Assembly: GCF_013403875.1 (NCBI RefSeq)
Contig: NZ_JACBNX010000023.1
Coordinates: forward strand, 124,001 to 188,000
Length of the DNA stretch: 64,000 nucleotides
Direction of reading: 5' to 3'
Origin: Burkholderia guangdongensis
GTDB lineage: Bacteria; Pseudomonadota; Gammaproteobacteria; Burkholderiales; Burkholderiaceae
This document shows, piece after piece, positions 15,923-24,908 of the stretch. Position 1 is the first letter of the stretch; every line of letters begins with the position of its first letter. Both the position numbers and the translations under genes were made by a program. The notes below the pieces were generated by a model. That model was not told where the DNA came from, did not search any database, and was given only the letters and a program-made list of their open reading frames with translations.

Positions 15923-17143
15923 ATGGGTGCCCTGAGCCATATCCGCGTGCTGGACCTGACCCGCGTGCTCGCGGGACCGTGGTGCGCGCAGACGCTCGCC
16001 GATTTCGGCGCCGACGTGATCAAGGTCGAGCGGCCCGGCGCCGGCGACGATACGCGGCACTGGGGGCCGCCGTACCTGAAGGACGCGAGCGGCGCCGACA
16101 CGGCCGAGGCCGCGTACTATCTCGCCGCGAACCGCAACAAGCGCTCGATCACGGTCGACATCGCGACGCCCGACGGCCAGCGGATCATCCGCGAGCTCGC
16201 CGCGCAAAGCGACGTCGTGCTCGAGAACTACAAGGTCGGCCAGTTGAAGAAATACGGGCTCGACTACGAATCGCTGCGCGCGGTGAAGCCCAACCTGATC
16301 TACTGCTCGGTCACGGGCTTCGGCCAGACGGGGCCGTACGCGCACCGCGCGGGCTACGACTTCATCATCCAGGGCATCGGCGGCTTCATGAGCATCACCG
16401 GCGAGCGCGACAGCCAGCCGGGCGGCGGCCCGCAGAAGGCGGGCGTCGCGATCTCGGATCTCGCGACCGGGCTCTACTCGACGATCGCGGTGCTCGCCGC
16501 GCTCGCGCACCGCGAGCGCACGGGCGAAGGCCAGTACGTCGACATGGCGCTGCTCGACGTGCAGGTCGCGCTGCTCGCGAACATGAACACGAACTTCCTC
16601 GCGAGCGGCCAGCCGCCGGTGCGCTGGGGAAATGCGCATCCGAACATCGTGCCGTACCAGACGTTCCAGACGAGCGACGGGTGGATCATCGTCGCGGTCG
16701 GCAACGACGGGCAGTTCCGCAAGTTCGTCGACGCGGGCGGGCGGGCCGAGCTCGCGGACGACGCGCGGTTCGCGACGAACCCGGCGCGCGTGCGCCACCG
16801 CGACACGCTGGTGCCGATCCTCGCGGAGATGGTGAAGACGCGCGGCAAGGACGCGTGGATCGCGGCGCTCGAGGCGGCCGGCGTGCCGTGCGGGCCGATC
16901 AACGAACTCGACGAAGTGTTCGACAACGAGCAGGTGATCGCGCGCGGGATGCAGGTCGATCTGCCGCATCCGTGCGGCGCGAATGCGCGGCTCGTGCGCA
17001 ATCCGATCGTGATGAGCCGGACGCCGCCCGAGGCGCGCAGCGCGCCGCCGCTGCTCGGCGAGCAGACGGATGCGGTGCTGCGCGAGATGCTCGGGTATGG
17101 GGATCAGGAGATCGCGGCGTTGCGGAGCAAGCACGCGATCTGA
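15923..17143 (+). CDS. CaiB/BaiF-family CoA transferase (class III)
   Basis: A 406-residue class III CoA transferase. MGALSHIRVLDLTRVLAGPWCAQ and TLADFGADVIKVERPGAGDDTR form the typical CoA-binding N-terminus. EGQYVDMALLDVQVALLA contains the catalytic aspartate, and YDFIIQGIGGFMSITGE is conserved. The enzymes move CoA between carboxylic acids via an aspartyl-CoA thioester. The substrate is unclear: succinyl-CoA:glutarate, formyl-CoA:oxalate and carnitine types all share this architecture. The start at 15923 is favoured by AAAGGAGACG about 9 bases upstream and by the family N-terminus. It stands alone between alaS and a lipoprotein gene on the other strand. Confidence 0.9.
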   Translation: MGALSHIRVLDLTRVLAGPWCAQTLADFGADVIKVERPGAGDDTRHWGPPYLKDASGADTAEAAYYLAANRNKRSITVDIATPDGQRIIRELAAQSDVVLENYKVGQLKKYGLDYESLRAVKPNLIYCSVTGFGQTGPYAHRAGYDFIIQGIGGFMSITGERDSQPGGGPQKAGVAISDLATGLYSTIAVLAALAHRERTGEGQYVDMALLDVQVALLANMNTNFLASGQPPVRWGNAHPNIVPYQTFQTSDGWIIVAVGNDGQFRKFVDAGGRAELADDARFATNPARVRHRDTLVPILAEMVKTRGKDAWIAALEAAGVPCGPINELDEVFDNEQVIARGMQVDLPHPCGANARLVRNPIVMSRTPPEARSAPPLLGEQTDAVLREMLGYGDQEIAALRSKHAI

Positions 17144-17146
17144 GCA

Positions 17147-17365
17147 TCAATGGTGATTGATGCTCGCGCCGACCAGGCCGCCCGCCGCCGCGCCGCCGAT
17201 CGTGCCGAGCGGCCCGCCGGTGATCACGTAGCCGAGCGCGCCGCCCGCGGCGGCGCCGATGCCGGCGTTGCGTTCCGTCGGCGTCATCGCGCACGCGCCG
17301 AGCGTCGACAGCAGCGCCGCGATCGCGGCGGTGCGCACGAGAAATCGGGGGATCTTCATCGTCAT
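17147..17365 (-). CDS. OsmB-like glycine-zipper lipoprotein
   Basis: A 72-residue predicted lipoprotein: signal MKIPRFLVRTAAIAALLSTLGAC with lipobox LGAC, then a glycine-zipper segment (GIGAAAGGALGYVITGGPLG, then GGAAAGGLVGASI). The family is related to osmotically inducible lipoprotein OsmB and the glycine-zipper outer-membrane proteins; function is unknown. An in-frame second ATG two codons in is an equally good start. Its stop is 3 bases from the CoA transferase stop, so the two genes converge with almost no spacer. Confidence 0.82.
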   Translation of the reverse strand: MTMKIPRFLVRTAAIAALLSTLGACAMTPTERNAGIGAAAGGALGYVITGGPLGTIGGAAAGGLVGASINHH

Positions 17366-17614
17366 GATCGTCTCTACCTGCCGCCGGGCGCGTCGCGCGC
17401 GGCGGCCTCGTTCGATATATCCGCATGGTCGAACCGGCGCGGGTCATGCGCAAACCGATTTACCGCGTGTTACAGCAGACACAAACCCGAGACAACCCGG
17501 GCGGCGCGTTCCGTCGCGGCAGCGCAGCATGGGCGTGCCGGGCCGGATCACGCTCAGGTAGAATGGCCGGATCAGACCGGCGCGGCGTGCGCCGACCAAC
17601 CCGATCATTCCCGC

Positions 17615-19321
17615 ATGAGCCACGAACGCACCGACGCCGCCCCGGCATCCAACTTCATCCGCAACATCATCGACGACGACAATCGCACCGGCAAATGGGG
17701 CAGCCGCGTCGAGACGCGCTTCCCGCCCGAGCCGAACGGCTACCTGCATATCGGCCATGCGAAGAGCATCTGCCTGAATTTCAGCGTCGCGCGCGACTAC
17801 GGCGGCGTCTGCCATCTGCGCTTCGACGACACGAATCCGGAAAAGGAAAGCATCGAATACGTCGACTCGATCGTCGACGCGGTGCGCTGGCTCGGCTTCG
17901 ACTGGCGCAAGGACGCGGTCGATCACCAGTACTTCGCGAGCGACTACTACGACAAGCTGTACGAATTCGCCGAGCTGCTGATCAAGCGCGGCCGCGCCTA
18001 CGTCGACAGCCAGAGCGCCGAGGAGATGCGCGCGAACCGCGGCGGCCTGACCGAGGCGGGCAAGCCGTCGCCGTTCCGCGATCGCACGCCCGACGAGAAT
18101 CTCGACCTGTTCCGCCGGATGAAGGCCGGCGAGTTCAAGGAAGGCGAGCACGTGCTGCGCGCGAAGATCGACATGGGCTCGCCGAACATGAACATGCGCG
18201 ACCCGGTGATCTACCGGATCCGCTTCGCGCATCACTACCGCACCGGCGACGCGTGGTGCGTGTATCCGATGTACGACTACACGCACTGCATCTCGGACGC
18301 GCTCGAAGGCATCACGCATTCGCTGTGCACGCTCGAGTTCGAGGATCATCGCCCGCTGTACGACTGGGTGCTGAACGAGCTCGCCGATGCCGGCATCTTC
18401 ACGCGCCCGCTGCCGCAGCAGATCGAATTCTCACGGCTGAACCTCACGTATGCGATCACGAGCAAGCGCAAGCTGCTGCAGCTCGTGACCGAAGGCCACG
18501 TCGACGGCTGGGACGATCCGCGGATGCCGACGATCGTCGGCGTGCGCCGCCGCGGCTTCACGCCGGAGAGCATCCATCTGTTCTGCGAGCGGATCGGCGT
18601 GACGAAGGTCGATTCGTGGATCGACATGAGCGTGTTCGAAGGCGCGCTGCGCGACGATCTCGACGCGAAGGCGCCGCGCACGGCCGCGGTGCTCGATCCG
18701 CTGAAGCTCGTGATCGACAACTATCCGGAAGACCTCGAGGAGGCGTGCACCGCGCCCGTCCATCCGCATCATCCGGACCGCGGCGTGCGCACGTTCCCGA
18801 TCTCGCGCGAGCTGTGGATCGAGCGCGAGGACTTCGCCGAAAATCCGCCGAAGGGCTATTTCCGGTTGTTCCCGGGCAACAAGGTGCGGCTGCGCTACGG
18901 CTACGTCGTCGAATGCACCGGCTTCGACAAGGACGCGGACGGCAACGTCACCGCGGTGCGCTGCAACTACTTCCCGGACAGCAAGTCGGGCACCGACGGC
19001 GCGAACAACTACAAGGTCAAGGGCAACATCCACTGGGTCAGCGCGAAGCACGCGCAGGCGGCCGAGGTGCGGGTCTACGACCGTCTGTTCAAGGAGCCGC
19101 ATCCGGACGCGGGCGGCGCGAACTTCCTCGACGCGCTGAATCCGGATTCGAAGAAGATCGTCCACGCGTATCTGGAGCCGGGCACCGACGTCGCCCCGGA
19201 AATGCACTTCCAGTTCGAGCGGCACGGCTACTTCGTCGCCGATCGCCACGATTCGACGCCAGGCAAGCCGGTGTTCAACCGGATCGTCGGGCTGCGCGAC
19301 AGCTGGGGCAAGCCGGCCTGA
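17615..19321 (+). CDS. glnS: Glutaminyl-tRNA synthetase
   Basis: A 568-residue class I synthetase with an N-terminal HIGH motif (PPEPNGYLHIGHAKSICLNF) and a KMSKS equivalent at ITSKRKLLQL. C-terminal beta-barrel anticodon-binding domains follow. It charges tRNA-Gln directly. Start MSHERTDAAPASNFIRNIIDDD is chosen since upstream codons in frame have no family similarity. The stop abuts the stop of the convergent Nudix gene (19321/19322), leaving no room for a terminator. Confidence 0.97.
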   Translation: MSHERTDAAPASNFIRNIIDDDNRTGKWGSRVETRFPPEPNGYLHIGHAKSICLNFSVARDYGGVCHLRFDDTNPEKESIEYVDSIVDAVRWLGFDWRKDAVDHQYFASDYYDKLYEFAELLIKRGRAYVDSQSAEEMRANRGGLTEAGKPSPFRDRTPDENLDLFRRMKAGEFKEGEHVLRAKIDMGSPNMNMRDPVIYRIRFAHHYRTGDAWCVYPMYDYTHCISDALEGITHSLCTLEFEDHRPLYDWVLNELADAGIFTRPLPQQIEFSRLNLTYAITSKRKLLQLVTEGHVDGWDDPRMPTIVGVRRRGFTPESIHLFCERIGVTKVDSWIDMSVFEGALRDDLDAKAPRTAAVLDPLKLVIDNYPEDLEEACTAPVHPHHPDRGVRTFPISRELWIEREDFAENPPKGYFRLFPGNKVRLRYGYVVECTGFDKDADGNVTAVRCNYFPDSKSGTDGANNYKVKGNIHWVSAKHAQAAEVRVYDRLFKEPHPDAGGANFLDALNPDSKKIVHAYLEPGTDVAPEMHFQFERHGYFVADRHDSTPGKPVFNRIVGLRDSWGKPA

Positions 19322-19795
19322 TCACGCCGCCGGCGGCAGGCGCCGGTGCAGCTCCGCCAGCAGCAAGCGCGTCTGGAACAGCCGCGCGAGGCTGCGGCTC
19401 GCGTACGCATCGACCTCGTCGGGCGCGGCCCAGCGGAACGCGTCCATCTCGGGGATCATCGTGCCGTCGCGGCGGCTCGGGAACATCGACGTGCACGTGC
19501 AACGCGCGAGATCGATCTCCCGCCCGGTGACGCGCACCGCGAACAGATGCAGTTCCTTGTCCGGCCGATACGAAAAGCGGCCGAGCTCGATGAGCCGTTC
19601 CGGCGCGAGCGTGATGCCCGTCTCCTCGAGCAGCTCGCGCAGCGCCGCGTCGCGCGGCGTCTCGCCGGACTCGCCCTGCCCCTTCGGAATGTCCCAGTGC
19701 GACGTGTCCGTCGCATGCGCGAGGAACACGCGGCCCGCGTCGTCGAGCATCACGATTCCGCATGACACGGCGCGCGGCGCGGCGGCGCGGGTCAC
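19322..19795 (-). CDS. Nudix hydrolase
   Basis: About 157 residues with a perfect Nudix box GQGESGETPRDAALRELLEETGI (G-x5-E-x7-RE-x2-EE-x-GI) and the preceding DTSHWDIPKG typical of MutT/diadenosine polyphosphate-type enzymes that cleave nucleoside diphosphates linked to another group. The start is uncertain: a GTG at 19795 gives the usual strand before MLDDAGRV, while the first ATG at 19750 would trim the fold's first strand. Substrate not known. Confidence 0.8.
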   Translation of the reverse strand: MTRAAAPRAVSCGIVMLDDAGRVFLAHATDTSHWDIPKGQGESGETPRDAALRELLEETGITLAPERLIELGRFSYRPDKELHLFAVRVTGREIDLARCTCTSMFPSRRDGTMIPEMDAFRWAAPDEVDAYASRSLARLFQTRLLLAELHRRLPPAA

Positions 19796-19929
19796 CACGC
19801 GGCGCCGGCCCGGATGGCCGAAAAGGAATGGGGAAAGTCGGCTGCCGCCATCGGATTCTCCTTGGCTGATGCCTTGCTGATGAACGGCCGGCCGTCGCGT
19901 CGCGCGACCGGCGAGCAACCATAGCACGC

Positions 19930-21324
19930 TCAGCGCGGCGCCTGCGCGGAATCGGCCCGGTAGCCGTCGGTCAGCGTGTTCAGGAACGCGATCACGTCGC
20001 GGATCTCGGCCGCGTCGAGCGCGGGCGCGTCGCCGGGCTTGCGGTCGAACGGCGGCTCGTCGTTCACGTTCGACCAGTAGCGCCGCGGCAGATCGTCGAA
20101 CTTGCGCACCCGGCCGTGCACGACCGGATAGAACTTCTCCGGATGAATGTCGCGCTCGACGTAGAAGCGCATCACGTCGTCGAGCGAGTGATAGATCCCG
20201 TTGTGGAAGAACGTCTTGCGCAGTGCGACGTTGCGCAGCGACGGCGTGCGGAACAGCCCGCAGTATTCGGCGCGGCCCTTCAGGTCGGTGCGCTCGGGCC
20301 CGCACGCGCCGAGATCGTAAAAATCCGGATCGCGATTGACCGCCAGCGCGCGGTTGCGCGGCACGCCGATCGCGATCAGCCCGAAATCGCTGAACTGCGG
20401 CGGCGTGCCGTCGAGCGCGCGCCGGCTGATGTGGCAGCTCGCGCAGTTGCCCTTGCGCTCGTCGTCGAACAGCTTCAGCCCGCGCTGCTCGGCCGGCGTC
20501 AGCGTCGCGCGGCCCGCGAGATACGCGTCGTACTTGCTCGTGTACGGCGCGAACACGTCCGGCGCCTGCTCGAACGTCTCGAGCGCCCGTAGCACCGCGT
20601 CGAATGTCGCCGCGTCGTCGTCGAACACGCGCGTGCCGAACACCGCGCGGAATTCGTCCGCGTACGGCGCCGCGCGCACCGCGCGCGCCACCCGCGCGGG
20701 GGAGCTGTTCATCTCGAACGGCGACGTCAGCGGCATGCGCGCCTGCTGCGCGCCGCGGTCGACGCGCCCGTCCCAGGTCAGCCCGCCGGTCGGACCGTTG
20801 TCGATGCTCTCGTCGCCTTCGTCGTCCGAATCGTGGAAATGCTCGGTGAACGGCGGCACGCCCTGCAGATACTTCAACGACGGCACCGCGCGAAAGCCCT
20901 GCCGGCGCAGGTCGTCGCCGCCGAACTGCGCCGACAGCGCGTTCGGCGGCCCGTACGCGTGATCGGGGCTGTGGCATGTCGCGCACGCCTGCCGGCCCGA
21001 GCCCGACAGCGACGGATCGAAGAACAATGCGCGGCCGAGCGCCGTCATCCGGCGCACGCCATCGTAGACCTGCGCGCGCGTCTGCGGCCGGTCGACCTCG
21101 ACGATCGACCCGACGGGCGGCTCGGCGGGCGGCTCGGCCGCGCGCGCGGCCTGCACGGCCTGCACCGCCGGCAAGTCGCGCACCTCATGCACCTCATGCA
21201 CGTCATGCACGTCGCAGCCGGAAAGCGGCGCCAGCACCGCGAGCGCGGCGGCGAGCGCGAGCGTCCGCGCGGCTTGCCGCCACGGCCGGACGGCGGCGGG
21301 ACGTTCGATTGAAAAAGCGCGCAT
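19930..21324 (-). CDS. Dihaem cytochrome c peroxidase-like (MauG family) lipoprotein
   Basis: A 464-residue predicted lipoprotein (lipobox LSGC near residue 37) with two c-type haem sites, CATCH and CASCH. The cores RMTALGRALFFDPSLSGSGRQACATCH, FRTPSLRNVALRKTFFHNG and EIRDVIAFLNTLTDGY mark the MauG/cytochrome c peroxidase family. It probably reduces peroxide or performs a related oxidation in the periplasm. Just after the lipidated cysteine comes a histidine-rich degenerate repeat (VHDVHEVHEV) encoded by 9-base tandem repeats. It is divergent from the acid phosphatase gene, 175 bases away. Confidence 0.85.
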   Translation of the reverse strand: MRAFSIERPAAVRPWRQAARTLALAAALAVLAPLSGCDVHDVHEVHEVRDLPAVQAVQAARAAEPPAEPPVGSIVEVDRPQTRAQVYDGVRRMTALGRALFFDPSLSGSGRQACATCHSPDHAYGPPNALSAQFGGDDLRRQGFRAVPSLKYLQGVPPFTEHFHDSDDEGDESIDNGPTGGLTWDGRVDRGAQQARMPLTSPFEMNSSPARVARAVRAAPYADEFRAVFGTRVFDDDAATFDAVLRALETFEQAPDVFAPYTSKYDAYLAGRATLTPAEQRGLKLFDDERKGNCASCHISRRALDGTPPQFSDFGLIAIGVPRNRALAVNRDPDFYDLGACGPERTDLKGRAEYCGLFRTPSLRNVALRKTFFHNGIYHSLDDVMRFYVERDIHPEKFYPVVHGRVRKFDDLPRRYWSNVNDEPPFDRKPGDAPALDAAEIRDVIAFLNTLTDGYRADSAQAPR

Positions 21325-21499
21325 CGTCGATCGTTGTCTTCAGGAAAGGATTGAAAGGCGGCGCGAGTCTATGTCAATCTCGTGAACAACGGATGACGAC
21401 GCGGCGACCGCTTATTGAAAGTCGGCCTACATTTCCCTGTCAAATCGTTCCGGCAGAATCGGCGCATTTTCGATCACCACGCGACAAGAGAGAACAACG

Positions 21500-23080
21500 A
21501 TGCAACACGCCTGGATTCGCTTCACGCCGCTCGCGATCGCCGCGGCCATCGGGCTGTCCGCCTGCGGCAACGAAGAAATCGCGCAGCAGAACCTGTCGGC
21601 CGTCAAGAACGTGGTCGTCATCTATGCGGAGAATCGCAGCTTCGACAACCTGTACGGTCACTTCCCCGGCGCGAACGGCCTCGCGAACGCGACGGCCACG
21701 AGCACGCAGCAGAAGGACCGCAACGGCGCGCCGCTGCCGACGCTGCCGAGGATCTGGGGCGGCCTGACCGCGAAGGGCGTGAGCCCGGCCGTCACCGAGG
21801 CCATGACCGCGAACCTGCCGAACGCGCCGTTCGCGATCGACGATCCGAACGGCTTCGCGACGTCGATGAACGTGACGACGCGCGACCTGTATCACCGCTT
21901 CTACGAGAACCAGATGCAGATCGACGGCGGCAGGAACGACATGTTCGCCGCGTGGGCCGACTCGGGCGGGCTCGTGATGGGCCACTACACGTCCGATCCG
22001 GCGACGCTGCCGCTGTGGAAGATCGCGCAGCAGTACACGCTCGCCGACAACTTCTTCATGGGCGCTTTCGGTGGCTCGTTCCTGAATCACCAGTATCTGA
22101 TCTGCGCGTGCGTGCCGGTCTACCCGAACGCGGACAAGAGCCCGGCCGCCGGCTCGATCTCGGCGGTCAACGCGGACGGCACGTCGCTCGCGGTCGCCGC
22201 GAACTCGCCCGCGTCGGCGCTCGACGGCCCGCCGAAGTTCGTCAACTCCGGCAACCTGACGCCCGACTTCCACGCGGTCAACACGATGCAGCCGGCGTAC
22301 CAGCCGAGCGGCAACAAGCCGCCCGCGAACGGCGACCACGCGCTCGCCGATCCGGCGCTGCCGACCACGCTGCCGCCGCAGACGCAGCCGACGATCGGCG
22401 ATCTGCTGACGCAGGCCGGCGTGTCGTGGGCATGGTACGGCGGCGCATGGGGCGACGCGCTGCGGGCCGCGCAGAAAGGCGAATCGGGCGTGATCTACGG
22501 GCCGAACCTGACGTCGCCGAACTTCCAGCCGCACCACCAGCCGTTCAACTACTACGCGAACCAGGCGCCGGGCACCGCGAGCCGCGCCGAGCACCTGCTC
22601 GACGGCGGCACGGACGGCGCCGCGTTCATCCAGGCGATCGATTCGGGCAAGCTGCCGCAGGTCGCGTTCTACAAGCCGCAGGGCAACCTGAACGAGCACT
22701 CGGGCTATACCGACGTGCAATCGGGCGACCGCCACATCGCCGACCTGATCGCGCATCTGCAGAAGAGTCCGCAGTGGAACAACATGGTCGTGATCGTCAC
22801 GTACGACGAGAACGGCGGCATCTGGGATCACGTCGCACCGCCGAAGGGCGACCGCTGGGGCCCGGGCACGCGGATTCCGGCGATCATCGTGTCGCCGTTC
22901 GCGAAGCGCGGCTTCGTCGACCACACGCAGTACGACACGGCGTCGATCCTGCGCTTCATCACGCGCCGCTTCGGGCTGCCGCGCCTCGCGGGGATCCAGG
23001 CGCGCGACGACGCGCTCGTCGCGAACGGCGGCCAGCCGATGGGCGACCTGACCCGCGCGCTGAACCTGTCCGGCCGGTAA
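21500..23080 (+). CDS. acpA: AcpA-type acid phosphatase / phospholipase C family lipoprotein
   Basis: A 526-residue phosphoesterase of the PF04185 family (AcpA acid phosphatases and phospholipase C). The N-terminus is a lipoprotein-type signal ending GLSAC. The catalytic opening VVVIYAENRSFDNLYGHFPG, the central HYTSDPATLPLWKIAQQYTLADNFF and the C-terminal VTYDENGGIWDHVAPPKGDRWGPG are metal-binding regions shared with Francisella AcpA and Burkholderia homologues. It releases phosphate from esters in the periplasm or at the outer membrane. There is no Tat motif, unlike many PLCs, which favours the AcpA branch. GAGAGAACAACG lies before the ATG. Confidence 0.85.
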   Translation: MQHAWIRFTPLAIAAAIGLSACGNEEIAQQNLSAVKNVVVIYAENRSFDNLYGHFPGANGLANATATSTQQKDRNGAPLPTLPRIWGGLTAKGVSPAVTEAMTANLPNAPFAIDDPNGFATSMNVTTRDLYHRFYENQMQIDGGRNDMFAAWADSGGLVMGHYTSDPATLPLWKIAQQYTLADNFFMGAFGGSFLNHQYLICACVPVYPNADKSPAAGSISAVNADGTSLAVAANSPASALDGPPKFVNSGNLTPDFHAVNTMQPAYQPSGNKPPANGDHALADPALPTTLPPQTQPTIGDLLTQAGVSWAWYGGAWGDALRAAQKGESGVIYGPNLTSPNFQPHHQPFNYYANQAPGTASRAEHLLDGGTDGAAFIQAIDSGKLPQVAFYKPQGNLNEHSGYTDVQSGDRHIADLIAHLQKSPQWNNMVVIVTYDENGGIWDHVAPPKGDRWGPGTRIPAIIVSPFAKRGFVDHTQYDTASILRFITRRFGLPRLAGIQARDDALVANGGQPMGDLTRALNLSGR

Positions 23081-23113
23081 CGGCGCGCGCGGGTTCGATC
23101 CCGCGCGGCGCGT

Positions 23114-23145
23114 CACGACGGGGCGGCTTCGGCCGCCCTCGTCGG
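23114..23145. terminator. Hairpin between acpA and the bcs operon
   Basis: GGGCGGC pairs with GCCGCCC around a TTCG loop, extended by CGAC/GTCG. There is no T tract on either strand, so it is at best a Rho-assisted or processing hairpin at this convergent gene end. Confidence 0.35.
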
Positions 23146-23165
23146 TTGCGCAGGCGGCGCGCGCG

Positions 23166-23336
23166 TCAGCCCCGCAGCCCCATCAGCTTCGCGAGCAGCG
23201 GCCACTTGACGAGCGCGTCGACGTACTCGCGGCGCGCCTGCTCGTCGACGTAGCGCGCGGGATCGAACCCGGGCGCATGGCGCGCGAGCCCGGTCACGTC
23301 GTTCGGCTGCGCGAGGCGCGCGTCGCCGTCATTCAT
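23166..23336 (-). CDS. bcsR: BcsR-like small cellulose synthesis protein
   Basis: A 56-residue protein, last in the cellulose operon. The C-terminal half (EQARREYVDALVKWPLLAKLM) matches the pattern of enterobacterial BcsR/YhjR, a short protein that pairs with BcsQ and stabilises the cellulose synthase complex. Its start overlaps the bcsG stop by 4 bases (ATGA), which supports it as a real gene. In E. coli bcsR is the first gene, next to bcsQ; here it is at the opposite end, after bcsG. Confidence 0.65.
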   Translation of the reverse strand: MNDGDARLAQPNDVTGLARHAPGFDPARYVDEQARREYVDALVKWPLLAKLMGLRG

Positions 23337-24883
23337 TTCTCGTCGATCCATACGCCATCCGGAGTGCGTACCGCATAACCGGCGCCGGTCAGCATCGTCA
23401 CGGTGCCTTCGTTCTCGCCGACCATCTGCGTGCGCGGCAGGTCGGCCGCGTATTGCGACAGCGTCACGCCCGGCTTGAACGGGCTGTTCGACACGAGGTT
23501 CGACAGCAGCTGCGCGAGCGCGAGGAAGCTCGACGGCGCGTCGATCACCGTGGTCGGCCCGTGGCTGCCCGGGAAGCCGACGAGCCGCACGCCGACCGGC
23601 ACGTGCACGATCCGCGGCGTCGGAATCTCGCGCAGGCCGGCCACCTGGTTGCTGTCGCCGCGCAGCGCCGCGCCGTGCTCGGGCACGAACACGATCACCG
23701 CGCGCCGCCCCGACGCCGCGATCAGGTCCGCGAGCCGGTCGACGTCGCTCATCAGCCTCGTCGCGCGCAGCGGATACGAATCGATGCTCGACATCGTGCT
23801 GCCGACCACGCGATTGCCGTCGTGCAGGCTGATCGTGTTGTAGTACAGCGCGACCGGCCCGGACGTCGACGCGCGATGCGCGTACCAGTTCGCGAGCGTC
23901 GCATAGTCGTCGCGGATCTCGGAGCCGTCGAACGCGTGCATCGCGACCGGCGCGTCGGTGTTCGGCAGCATCGGCGCGTCCGGCGCGCCGATGTTGTCGT
24001 GCACGACCTGCAGGAAATTGTCGAAATGGCCATCGTGGTTCAGCAGCGTCTGCACGGTATAGCCCGCCTGCGCGAGCTGCGAGAACAGGTAGCACTGCTG
24101 CGGCGCGCGCTTGTACAGGTCGTCGTGCGCCTCCTGCCCGCAGCTCGCGCGCAGCACGCGGATCGCGGCCGGCCCGCTGTAGCTCGCGGCCGAGCTGAAG
24201 TTCGTGAACAGATAGTCGAAGTGGCTCAGCATCGGATGGTTGCGGACCTTCGCGGCGTCGAGGTCGTCCCACGCGAGCGAGCACACATGCAGCACGATCA
24301 CGTCGAACTGCGCGGACGAATCGCCGGACAGATGCCCGAACGACACCTGCCGCTGCGATTCCTGCGCGCGGAACGCGCCGAGCGCCGCGTTGCGGTCGGC
24401 GCTCGGCGCGGCCTGCTCGGCAAGCGCGGACGGCATGCCCGCCGACTGCGCGCCGCGCGCGCTCAGCGCGGTGCCCGCCTGCCACAGCGGCATCGCGGCG
24501 AGCGCGATCAGCACGAACGTCGACACGCGCACCCAGCGGTTCACGACGAAGTACGCGACGAGCGCGAGCGCGACGCCGATCAGCAGCGCCGGCGGCAGCA
24601 CGCGCGGCAGGATCTCCATCCAGTAACGGAAGCTGAACGTGCCGACCTCGTGCAGCGCCTCGACGAGCCGCGCGAGCGGCGGCAGATGCGCCTCGCGATG
24701 GACGAGCGGCACCGCGATCGCGAGCGCGACGACCTGCCGCGCGATGCGCAGCGAACGCCGCCGGATCGGCGCGCTCGCCGCGAGCGCGGCCGCGAGCGCG
24801 AGGTTCGCGAGCCAGATCGGCGACAGATGCCCGGTCGCGAACAGGTAGAACTTCAGGATGAAATACAGATTCCAGAACGTCAT
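23333..24883 (-). CDS. bcsG: Cellulose phosphoethanolamine transferase BcsG
   Basis: A 516-residue inner-membrane protein: four or five N-terminal helices (residues about 1-160) and a periplasmic alkaline-phosphatase-fold domain. Zinc and nucleophile motifs known from E. coli BcsG are conserved: VCSLAWDDL, the serine in ASYSGPAAIRVLRASCGQ, and FVPEHGAALRGD. BcsG transfers phosphoethanolamine from lipids to nascent cellulose, so this strain should make pEtN-cellulose. It starts 26 bases after bcsA. Confidence 0.92.
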   Translation of the reverse strand: MTFWNLYFILKFYLFATGHLSPIWLANLALAAALAASAPIRRRSLRIARQVVALAIAVPLVHREAHLPPLARLVEALHEVGTFSFRYWMEILPRVLPPALLIGVALALVAYFVVNRWVRVSTFVLIALAAMPLWQAGTALSARGAQSAGMPSALAEQAAPSADRNAALGAFRAQESQRQVSFGHLSGDSSAQFDVIVLHVCSLAWDDLDAAKVRNHPMLSHFDYLFTNFSSAASYSGPAAIRVLRASCGQEAHDDLYKRAPQQCYLFSQLAQAGYTVQTLLNHDGHFDNFLQVVHDNIGAPDAPMLPNTDAPVAMHAFDGSEIRDDYATLANWYAHRASTSGPVALYYNTISLHDGNRVVGSTMSSIDSYPLRATRLMSDVDRLADLIAASGRRAVIVFVPEHGAALRGDSNQVAGLREIPTPRIVHVPVGVRLVGFPGSHGPTTVIDAPSSFLALAQLLSNLVSNSPFKPGVTLSQYAADLPRTQMVGENEGTVTMLTGAGYAVRTPDGVWIDEK

Positions 24884-24908
24884 CGAGACGACTCCATCGT
24901 GATCGGTG

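Noticed and set aside
21440..21480. Possible Pho box before the acid phosphatase gene (CTGTCAAATCG)
   Set aside because: Only one half matches the CTGTCAT repeat; the second half at the required 11-base spacing is absent.
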